Assembly (NCBI GenBank): GCA_030426685.1
Contig: JAUHYC010000019.1
Span: 1 to 61,955 of the forward strand
Reading direction: 5' to 3'
Source: Alphaproteobacteria bacterium
Lineage (GTDB): Bacteria > Pseudomonadota > Alphaproteobacteria > Rhodobacterales > Rhodobacteraceae
Length of the DNA: 61,955 nucleotides
Part shown: positions 55,469 to 61,955 of the stretch, piece by piece
Layout: the number at the start of each line of letters is the position of its first letter
Position numbering within the stretch: position 1 is the stretch's first letter
Program-made: the position numbers and the translations under genes
Notes under the pieces: model-generated
Seen by the model: only the letters and a program-made list of their open reading frames with translations
Databases searched by the model: none
Told to the model about the DNA's origin: nothing

Positions 55469-56362
55469 ATGACACGCAAGGTCACCAAGGCGATTTTTCC
55501 TGTTGCGGGAATGGGGACTCGGTTTTTACCAGCGACCAAATCGGTGCCGAAAGAAATCATGACATTGGTCGACCGTCCGTTGGTCCAGTATGCTATTGAC
55601 GAGGCGCGCGCGGCCGGGATCAAGGAATTCATCTTTGTGACCTCACGCGGGAAATCGGCACTCGAAGATTATTTTGACCACAATCTGGTGCTGGAACAGG
55701 ACCTCAGATCCAAGGGCAAAGATGAGCTTCTTGAGATTCTGAACGCGACCAACATGGAAAGCGGCGCGATTGCGTATATCCGGCAGCACAAAGCACTGGG
55801 GCTGGGCCATGCGGTCTGGTGTGCACGCCGTTTGATCGGTGATGAACCTTTTGCGGTGATGCTGCCCGATGACGTGATCGCCGCTGACAAGCCCTGTCTG
55901 CAGCAGATGGTCGAGGCCTATGAGGAAACCGGTGGTAATATGGTTGCCGCCATGGAGGTCCCCAATGAAAAAACAAGCTCATATGGAATTTTGGACACGG
56001 GCAATAACGTAGGTACCGTTGTGCGGGCAAAGGGGATGGTCGAAAAACCAAATCCCGAGGACGCACCCTCGAACCTCGCTGTAATCGGCCGCTATATTCT
56101 GGGCCCTTCGGTGCTGTATAATCTGAACCAGATGAAGGCAGGCAGCGGCGGAGAAATCCAGCTGACTGATGCCATTGCAGAGGACATCACCAACGGGGTG
56201 CCGGTGTTTGGGTACAAATTCGATGGTCAGCGGTTCGATTGCGGTTCAAAAGCCGGGTTCCTGCAGGCAACAGTGTCCTTCGCGCTGGCCCGTGACGACC
56301 TGCGCGACGACCTGAGCCGGTATCTGCACGACATCGTCACCTCGGATCGCGCTGCCCAATAG
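55469..56362 (+). CDS. galU: UTP--glucose-1-phosphate uridylyltransferase
   Basis: A 297-residue nucleotidyltransferase making UDP-glucose. Motifs: FPVAGMGTRFLPATKSVPKE at the N-terminus, LPDDVIA, and the C-terminal FDGQRFDCGSKAGFLQA. The ATG at 55469 is preceded by GAGAGGGA. UDP-glucose feeds polysaccharides and, via dehydrogenation, UDP-glucuronate. It is followed 65 bases later by the GDP-mannose gene. Confidence 0.95.
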   Translation: MTRKVTKAIFPVAGMGTRFLPATKSVPKEIMTLVDRPLVQYAIDEARAAGIKEFIFVTSRGKSALEDYFDHNLVLEQDLRSKGKDELLEILNATNMESGAIAYIRQHKALGLGHAVWCARRLIGDEPFAVMLPDDVIAADKPCLQQMVEAYEETGGNMVAAMEVPNEKTSSYGILDTGNNVGTVVRAKGMVEKPNPEDAPSNLAVIGRYILGPSVLYNLNQMKAGSGGEIQLTDAIAEDITNGVPVFGYKFDGQRFDCGSKAGFLQATVSFALARDDLRDDLSRYLHDIVTSDRAAQ

Positions 56363-56427
56363 CGTGTTGTGCAATTGGTATTTATTGCGGATTCTTAGGC
56401 GCAACGCATTCTGAGGGAGCAGCAAAC

Positions 56428-57864
56428 ATGAGCAAAGTCCATCCCGTCATCTTGTGTGGCGGCTCTGGGACGCGGCTTTGGCCCTTGTCGCGAAAAAGCT
56501 ATCCCAAGCAGTTCGTGCCGCTGATTGGTGAAACCAGCCTGCTGCAACAATGTGCGGATCGCTTACGCGGACCATCTGCAACGCCTTATGCTAAACCGTT
56601 GATTCTGACCAACGAAGCCTTTCGTTTTGTGGTACCCGAGCAACTCATGGAGATCGGGGTCGATCCCGGCCCGATCCTGATTGAACCCGAAGGGCGCAAC
56701 ACTGCCCCCGCCGTACTGGCCGCGGCGCTGCACCTTGCATCGGTTGAACCCGATGCGGTGATGCTTGTGGCATCCTCGGATCACGTCATCCCCGATACAT
56801 CCGCCTTCCACGCCGCTGTGGCCGAAGGTGCGCGCACCATTGTACAGCGCGGTGATCTGGTGACGTTCGGGATCACCCCTGACCGACCCGAAACGGGGTA
56901 TGGATATCTCAAACTGCGCCAGACGCCCGACACGTCCGGGGTTGCAGTGCCATTGGACCGGTTTGTGGAAAAGCCCAACCTCGATGACGCCAAAGCCATG
57001 GTGGCTGATGGCAGCTATCTCTGGAACTCAGGCATCTTCTTGTTTGCGGTGCGCGACATCCTTGCTGCGTTTGACCAACACGCCGCTGATCTTGTTGTTC
57101 CAGTCAGACAAGCAGTTGAGCGGGCACAGTCCGATCTGGGCTTCCTGCGGCTTGATCCCAAGACCTGGAACACTGTTCAGGACATCTCAATCGACTATGC
57201 TGTGATGGAAAAGGCCAGCAACCTCAGTGTTGTACCCTATGCCGCAGGATGGTCTGATGTCGGCAGCTGGTCCGCTGTGCAAGAGTTGAGCAATCCGGAT
57301 GCCAATGGCGTCGCAACTTCTGGCGAGGTTACCACCATTGACTGCCGCAATGTGCTGGTGCGGTCGGAATCGCCTGCGCAGGAAGTTGTTGCAATGGGGC
57401 TTGAGGATGTGATCACCGTTGCAATGCCCGACGCGGTTCTTGTGGCCAGCATGGACCGTGCGCAGGACGTCAAACAGGCCGTCGCCGCGCTGAAGGCCAA
57501 AGGGGCGAAACAGGCAGAATCCCTACCTGTTGATCACCGCCCATGGGGTTGGTTCGAAAGCCTGGTCATCGGCGACCGGTTTCAGGTCAAACGTATTCAT
57601 GTACATCCCGGCGCGTCGCTGAGCCTGCAATCACACCACCACCGCTCTGAGCATTGGATCGTCGTGGAAGGCACGGCAGAGGTGACAATTGACGATCAGG
57701 TTCAGCTCGTGTCTGAAAATCAGTCGGTCTATGTACCGCTGGGCGCGGTACATCGGATGGTGAACCCCGGCAAAGTACCGATGGTTTTGATCGAAGTGCA
57801 AACCGGCACCTATCTGGGTGAAGACGACATTATCCGATACGAAGATATCTACGCACGCAATTAA
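56428..57864 (+). CDS. manC: Bifunctional mannose-1-phosphate guanylyltransferase / mannose-6-phosphate isomerase
   Basis: A 478-residue two-domain enzyme of the AlgA/XanB/CpsB type. The N-terminal GDP-mannose pyrophosphorylase domain begins VILCGGSGTRLWPLSRKSYP and has VEKPNLDDA. The C-terminal cupin-type phosphomannose isomerase has VKRIHVHPGASLSLQSHHHR and WIVVEGTAEV. It produces GDP-mannose for exopolysaccharide. GAGGGAG lies upstream of the ATG. Confidence 0.94.
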   Translation: MSKVHPVILCGGSGTRLWPLSRKSYPKQFVPLIGETSLLQQCADRLRGPSATPYAKPLILTNEAFRFVVPEQLMEIGVDPGPILIEPEGRNTAPAVLAAALHLASVEPDAVMLVASSDHVIPDTSAFHAAVAEGARTIVQRGDLVTFGITPDRPETGYGYLKLRQTPDTSGVAVPLDRFVEKPNLDDAKAMVADGSYLWNSGIFLFAVRDILAAFDQHAADLVVPVRQAVERAQSDLGFLRLDPKTWNTVQDISIDYAVMEKASNLSVVPYAAGWSDVGSWSAVQELSNPDANGVATSGEVTTIDCRNVLVRSESPAQEVVAMGLEDVITVAMPDAVLVASMDRAQDVKQAVAALKAKGAKQAESLPVDHRPWGWFESLVIGDRFQVKRIHVHPGASLSLQSHHHRSEHWIVVEGTAEVTIDDQVQLVSENQSVYVPLGAVHRMVNPGKVPMVLIEVQTGTYLGEDDIIRYEDIYARN

Positions 57865-57984
57865 TCGGGGTAGTGAGTTAACACATCGCAACTGGGGCGT
57901 TCGGCCCGGTCAGGCGGGATTTACGCGGATCACTGCAGGGTGGCGCGCAATCATCGTCGGACCGACAGCCACAGGAGAACACCC

Positions 57985-59061
57985 GTGCCACAAAACTCAC
58001 CCCGTTTGGATCTGCCTTATCTGCAACCCGCGCAAGCCCAGAAACACGTCACCCATAACGAGGCGCTCCGGGTACTTGATCTGGTTGTGCAGCTGAGTGT
58101 TACCACGCTGAATGCCACTAACCCACCTGCTGCACCGGGTCAGGGTGAAATCCATGCACTGGGAACGTCCCCTACCGGAGATTGGAGCGGCCAGGCGGGC
58201 AAGCTGGCGGCGTGGCTCGACAATGCCTGGCATTTCATGGCACCGGGCACGGGATGGCGGGCCTGGGATCTGAGTTCGGACCAGATAAAGGTTTGGGATG
58301 GCGCGGCATGGATTGACCCGCCGGTCAGCACTCAGAACCTGACCGGAGTTGGTATCGCGACGGGGTCCGACAGCACCAACCGTCTCGCAGTACGCAGCCC
58401 GGCCACGCTTCTGACCCACGAAGGTGGCGGGCATCAATTGAAGATCAACAAGGCAGGTTCAGGCGATACGGCCTCGCTCTTGTTCCAATCGAACTGGACA
58501 GGCCATGCCGAGATGGGCCTGTCCGGAAACACCGATTTCTCGATAAAGGTCTCACCCGATGGTAGCAATTGGACCGAGGCGTTGCGGATTGATGCCACTA
58601 CCGGCATAGCCAGCGGGACGAGCATTCAAAACAATGCCGAAGACACCACACCTGGTCGCTTGATGCGAGCCGATTACGGGTACGGGCCGGGCAATGTGTT
58701 GGGTGTGGTTTCGGAAAGTGGTGGTACACCAGGTGGCGCCGTGATCGAGCGGGGCAGCAATGCAAATGGCGATTATGTGCGCTTTGCTGACGGAACCCAG
58801 ATTTGTACCGCAACGCTCAACCCAGCGGGTGCTACGTCTGCTACAGGTACGCTATTTGCCAGCGGAGCGGCGACCTGGGTTTATCCAATTGCATTTGCAC
58901 CCGGCACATCCCCGGTGCTGAGCGGAAACGGCGGCGGGAACACCCGGTTTCTGGGCTTTGATGCGCCCTCAGACGCTCAGGTTATCTATCAGGTGATGTC
59001 TGCAATGTCCGACGCAACCGCCCTGGCCCCGTCAGCCATGGCGGTTGGTCGCTGGTTCTGA
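57985..59061 (+). CDS. DUF2793 domain protein with fibre-tip-like C-terminus
   Basis: A 358-residue protein from the GTG at 57985, chosen because AGGAGA lies six bases before it. Residues 1-120 are a DUF2793 domain (LDLPYLQPAQAQKHVTHNEAL; WRAWDLSSDQIKVWDGAAW). The C-terminal 100 residues (NGDYVRFADGTQICTATL, WVYPIAFAPG) resemble phage tail-fibre or spike tips. DUF2793 is often met in phage- and gene-transfer-agent-related proteins of this order, from memory. It stands alone here, beside sugar-nucleotide genes, with no other phage gene in view. Confidence 0.75.
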   Translation: MPQNSPRLDLPYLQPAQAQKHVTHNEALRVLDLVVQLSVTTLNATNPPAAPGQGEIHALGTSPTGDWSGQAGKLAAWLDNAWHFMAPGTGWRAWDLSSDQIKVWDGAAWIDPPVSTQNLTGVGIATGSDSTNRLAVRSPATLLTHEGGGHQLKINKAGSGDTASLLFQSNWTGHAEMGLSGNTDFSIKVSPDGSNWTEALRIDATTGIASGTSIQNNAEDTTPGRLMRADYGYGPGNVLGVVSESGGTPGGAVIERGSNANGDYVRFADGTQICTATLNPAGATSATGTLFASGAATWVYPIAFAPGTSPVLSGNGGGNTRFLGFDAPSDAQVIYQVMSAMSDATALAPSAMAVGRWF

Positions 59062-59068
59062 AAACTTC

Positions 59069-59096
59069 GACTGCCCGGGTTGCAGTCTGGGCAGTC
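59069..59096. terminator. Hairpin between the DUF2793 gene and the convergent DUF1612 gene
   Basis: GACTGCCC (59069-59076) pairs with GGGCAGTC (59089-59096) around a 12-base loop. It sits between two convergent stops and touches the DUF1612 stop. No T-run is present, so the strength is doubtful. Confidence 0.4.
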
Positions 59097-60174
59097 ACAA
59101 ATCTGCGGTCCAGACGCGATACCGTCCTTGTCCCGTGACTTCGCGGATCAATCCCCTTCGGGTGAACTTATCCAGATTTCGCTGAACAGCAGCGCGTGAG
59201 GATTGGGTGAGTTCTTGGGCCAGCGGTGCGGACACCATGGGCCATGCCGTCAAGGCATCGATCAATACGGGCGGAGTGCGCCCGCTCAGGTCTGATGTCG
59301 CGTCGCGCGCGCGCGTCTCCCAAGTACTGATCCGGTCCAAATGCAACAACGCCGCCAGTGAGGCCTGACCGATCCCGCGCATCCAGGCCGAAAGCTTTTC
59401 GCCCGGCGCACCGGCCCCGCGCAATGCGCCCGGCCCTGACAGAGCCAGCGGCATGAACAACGCCCCGCCCCGACCCATCGTAGCGGCATGGCGCGCCGCG
59501 ACAATCGCGGCCTCGGTATCCTGACCGATGCCGGGGGAAAATGCGCGCCAGGCATGAAAGCCAACCGCGGCCTGGGTCACCGGGTGTAATCCTTCGGCGC
59601 TGCGCATGACCTCGGCCAGATCGGCCACCGCTTCGGGAACCTCCTCAATCCCCTGCGCTTGCCGATCAAGGAAAGCGGTCAGCCCGGTCTCCCAACCGCC
59701 TTCTGAGGGCGTTGCGCCTGTGGTCAGCCGTCGCACGGCCCAACCCGCCCGGAACAGCGCCTGCACATCATCTCCGGTAGCGCCAATCCGCAGCCCGGTC
59801 CAAAGCGCCAGTCGGTCAACACCGATCCGATCACCGGTCCACCAACCCAGATCTGACACTTCCATCAAAGCCAGACGGTGCCCCCACCCCGCAGGACCTG
59901 CATGCAGCCGTTCATCGAGCGCACCGAAGGTCACGGCGAGGTCGGCAAGTTCGACTGACAGATCGGATTGCGCCGCGCGCCAGTCTCTGGGATCGAACAG
60001 TAGGCTCTGTTCCGGCTTTGTAGCCGCAGTCAGAAAATCCTCGGGATCGTCCTCGTCTGCTGGAGGAAGGAACCACAAATCCTCATCATCGGGTGGATCA
60101 GTGTCATAAATACTGCGCGGCCCCTCTTCGGCGGCCTCGTCTTCATCATCCGGTGTCAGAGATTTAGGTGTCAT
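59095..60174 (-). CDS. DUF1612 / helix-turn-helix protein (RHE_PE00001 family)
   Basis: A 359-residue protein with an acidic N-terminus (about 1-55), a helical middle with DUF1612-like features (LSVELADLAVTFGALDERL; GVDRLALWTGLRIG) and a C-terminal winged helix (SSRAAVQRNLDKFTRRGLIREV). The family is common in Rhizobiales and Rhodobacterales and its function is unknown. The HTH suggests a DNA-binding regulator. It is separated from the anti-sigma gene by about 50 bases on the same strand. Confidence 0.75.
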   Translation of the reverse strand: MTPKSLTPDDEDEAAEEGPRSIYDTDPPDDEDLWFLPPADEDDPEDFLTAATKPEQSLLFDPRDWRAAQSDLSVELADLAVTFGALDERLHAGPAGWGHRLALMEVSDLGWWTGDRIGVDRLALWTGLRIGATGDDVQALFRAGWAVRRLTTGATPSEGGWETGLTAFLDRQAQGIEEVPEAVADLAEVMRSAEGLHPVTQAAVGFHAWRAFSPGIGQDTEAAIVAARHAATMGRGGALFMPLALSGPGALRGAGAPGEKLSAWMRGIGQASLAALLHLDRISTWETRARDATSDLSGRTPPVLIDALTAWPMVSAPLAQELTQSSRAAVQRNLDKFTRRGLIREVTGQGRYRVWTADL

Positions 60175-60226
60175 AGCCGATATTCTTCGGCCATTTGCAG
60201 AGGTTCACAAGAGGTATTCCGCGTCA

Positions 60227-60964
60227 TCAGCCAGTGAAGGCTCCGGTCAGAATTTCCAACTCCCCATCCAGGGCGGTCTGCGGGTCACTGCCCAGCAGCA
60301 TGTAACCATAACCGTCGCGCGCCCAGGTAGCCGTCGCCAGACCGTTCAGCACGGCAAGATTCACATCCCTGGCCGGAGTACCCTCTCCCTGACGGATGAC
60401 ACAGAACGCAAAGGGCTGGCCCTGCGCGTCCGCAAAAACGATCTGCACCAGAGGTTTGCCTTTGAATGAAAGTACTTGCGCCCGTTTGAGATCGAGCCCG
60501 GGCAGGCTCTGCAAAACATCCCGTTTCAGCGACCGGCCCAACTGCGCCTCGGCAAGGGAGAATTGCGCATCTAGTGCTTCGGGTGAGTTGTCTAGGGTGG
60601 CGATGGATTCTGGGGCATAGAGCGACTGATAGATCGCGGCCTGTTCTGCCCAACCCAGATCGGTCGGGCGCATGATCCAATAAGTGGTGGATACTGCGAT
60701 GACCGCGACAGAGGCCGCTACGGCCAGCAGACGCAGCGGGCCGCCTGTGTGCTGCACTGGTGAGCGCACGGGCAAATCAACACGAGGTGTATCGGCCGGG
60801 ACCCTTTCAAACGATTGCTGAACCATCGCGGCAATCGAGTCCAACACCATAAGACGCGCCTCAAGCGTGGGATCTTCGGCCACCGCATCCTCAATTGCTT
60901 GCGCTTCGGTGGCGTCCAAACTGCCTTCCAGATAGGCCAGAAGCGTCTTGTCTGAGTACTTCAT
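60227..60964 (-). CDS. Anti-sigma factor
   Basis: A 245-residue protein with an N-terminal anti-sigma-like helical region (about 1-60), one transmembrane helix near residues 80-97 (LRLLAVAASVAVIAVSTTYW) and a periplasmic C-terminal domain. It has no zinc-binding HxxxCxxC motif. It overlaps the ECF sigma gene by four bases (ATGA), the classic sigma/anti-sigma arrangement, so it likely holds that sigma factor at the membrane until a signal acts. Confidence 0.82.
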   Translation of the reverse strand: MKYSDKTLLAYLEGSLDATEAQAIEDAVAEDPTLEARLMVLDSIAAMVQQSFERVPADTPRVDLPVRSPVQHTGGPLRLLAVAASVAVIAVSTTYWIMRPTDLGWAEQAAIYQSLYAPESIATLDNSPEALDAQFSLAEAQLGRSLKRDVLQSLPGLDLKRAQVLSFKGKPLVQIVFADAQGQPFAFCVIRQGEGTPARDVNLAVLNGLATATWARDGYGYMLLGSDPQTALDGELEILTGAFTG

Positions 60965-61497
60965 TTGCCACCCCGTTGAACAGTGTCGGCCGCGTCCTGC
61001 TGCATCACGGATTTCAGTTTTTGCCGCGCATTGGACAGCCGGCTCATGATCGTGCCGATGGGGACGTCCAGCATTTCGGCCGCTTCGCGGTAGCTGTATC
61101 CTTCGACAAACACCAGCATCACGGTTTCGCGCTGCGCTTCAGGCAATTGCATCACTTGAGTAAACACCTGAGCGGCGAAAATATTCGTTTCCGCATCCGG
61201 CACGGCAGCAATCAACTCGGTCTCGGGTGTCACAGACAGAGCCTGTGCCTTGCGAACCGAACGCGCGCGGATCTCATTCAGCCAGATCGAGCGGCAGATC
61301 ATCATCAACCAACTGTCCAGCCGCTCGTGGGACGTTACCTGATGGTGTTTCTCCAATGCGCGCAGAGCTGTGGCCTGCAACAGATCGTCTGCGATATCTG
61401 ATGCACCTGACAGAGCAAGCCCAAACCGCCAGATCCGTTTCGAATGGGTCTGGATCGCGCCGCGCACGGCCTGTTCGGAACTCACTTCAACACTCAT
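60961..61497 (-). CDS. ECF-type RNA polymerase sigma factor
   Basis: A 178-residue sigma factor from the ATG at 61497. Region 2 has DIADDLLQATALRAL and SWLMMICRSIWLNEIRAR; region 4 has YSYREAAEMLDVPIGTIMSRLSNARQKL. An in-frame ATG at 61563 would add 22 residues with little similarity and no ribosome site. Upstream on the minus strand, a GGAAGT...CGATT pair is a weak candidate for a self-promoter. Confidence 0.9.
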   Translation of the reverse strand: MSVEVSSEQAVRGAIQTHSKRIWRFGLALSGASDIADDLLQATALRALEKHHQVTSHERLDSWLMMICRSIWLNEIRARSVRKAQALSVTPETELIAAVPDAETNIFAAQVFTQVMQLPEAQRETVMLVFVEGYSYREAAEMLDVPIGTIMSRLSNARQKLKSVMQQDAADTVQRGGK

Positions 61498-61682
61498 CGA
61501 ATAGATCGCGACCTGTGTGTTTGCTTTGATACGGGACCGGACCCGATTGGTCTGACCTGACATAGCCCGTGGAGGAAAGAAATGGAACGTATGCCGGGAA
61601 CATTCACAATTGCGGCGGCAATCGTTGCAAGCCCTGGTAAAACTTCCGGTCCCCCCGCCCCTGTCACGCGGCACAGGCCCAG

Positions 61683-61955
61683 TCAGGAGGGTTCGGTCCC
61701 CGCGGCGCGGCGGGCTGTCATCAGCGTAATCAATTCTTTCTTGGTCCGTCCGATATGAGTCGCCAACAATGCACACGCCGCGTCCACTTGACCGGCTTGG
61801 GCACGCCTGAGCAATTCACGGTGTTCGGTGCGCGCCTGTCCGCGCTGCTGTGTCACGCTCAGATGCATCCGGATGTAGCGATCGGATTGCAGGGACACCC
61901 GATACAGCAGATCGTTGGTCAGGCTTCGTCCGGCCGCTGAATAGAGTGCTTCGTG
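61683..61955 (-). CDS. GntR-family regulator, C-terminal part (5' end cut by window)
   Basis: The frame stays open to the right window edge, so only the last 90 residues are seen. They fit the FCD ligand-binding domain of FadR-type GntR regulators: HEALYSAAGRSLTNDLLYR, then YIRMHLS and a final helix with HIGRTKKELI. The DNA-binding N-terminus lies outside. No target can be named from this window. Confidence 0.75.
   Translation of the reverse strand, partial: HEALYSAAGRSLTNDLLYRVSLQSDRYIRMHLSVTQQRGQARTEHRELLRRAQAGQVDAACALLATHIGRTKKELITLMTARRAAGTEPS

Noticed and set aside
1..61955. CRISPR arrays, insertion sequences or prophage
   Set aside because: I saw no regularly spaced short repeats, no transposase or integrase, and only one isolated fibre-like gene without phage structural neighbours.

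Overview
The window looks like a chromosomal segment of a marine alphaproteobacterium, most likely a Roseobacter-group member of the Rhodobacteraceae. This rests on the moderately high GC, the gene families present (DUF2793 protein, DUF1612/HTH protein, STAS-fused MlaE, tandem fluoride channels) and the combination of Na+-NQR, methionine gamma-lyase and type I secretion genes. No phylogenetic marker was available, so the genus is open. I recognise about 50 genes, including two cut by the window ends, plus one tRNA-Pro and one clear pseudogene. I see no CRISPR array, insertion sequence or rRNA.

Layout. 1-0.85 kb: the 3' end of a nucleotide-sugar dehydrogenase gene, facing a complete nqrABCDEF operon for the sodium-pumping NADH:quinone reductase (0.9-6.8 kb). 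7-11.1 kb: an RNA methyltransferase, tRNA-Pro(CGG), an EamA transporter, WrbA and a LysR regulator. 11.2-15.4 kb: an mdeR-mdeA-mdeB methionine catabolism unit (Lrp regulator, methionine gamma-lyase, stand-alone 2-oxoacid dehydrogenase E1). 15.6-30.5 kb: a cell-surface and type I secretion island. It has two ABC/HlyD pairs, one TolC, a SapC protein, a beta-propeller/RTX protein ending in a dockerin-like module, and a divergently transcribed Ig-repeat adhesin carrying a cohesin-like module. 30.5-36.5 kb: a response regulator and hybrid kinase, then the asdA and aspT genes of an aspartate/alanine decarboxylation cycle. 37.3-41.2 kb: an Mla-type lipid transport operon. 41.2-43.8 kb: a glutamate-synthase-like FMN protein and two fluoride channels. 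43.8-48.3 kb: a broken efflux adaptor gene and the cyoABCD bo3 oxidase operon. 48.3-55.3 kb: a lytic transglycosylase and an oligopeptide ABC operon with fused ATPases. 55.5-59.1 kb: galU, a GDP-mannose enzyme gene and a fibre-like DUF2793 protein. 59.1-62 kb: a DUF1612 protein, an anti-sigma/ECF sigma pair and the end of a GntR regulator.

How they fit together. Several units serve membrane energetics (Na+-NQR, bo3 oxidase, AspT/AsdA). Others build the cell surface (type I secreted proteins, Mla transport, sugar-nucleotide enzymes). The most interesting part is the secretion island. Its two divergent cargo genes encode what look like complementary cohesin-like and dockerin-like modules, which suggests a non-cellulosomal surface assembly exported by type I secretion. 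The module calls come from reading sequence patterns by eye, and the proposed interaction is inference.
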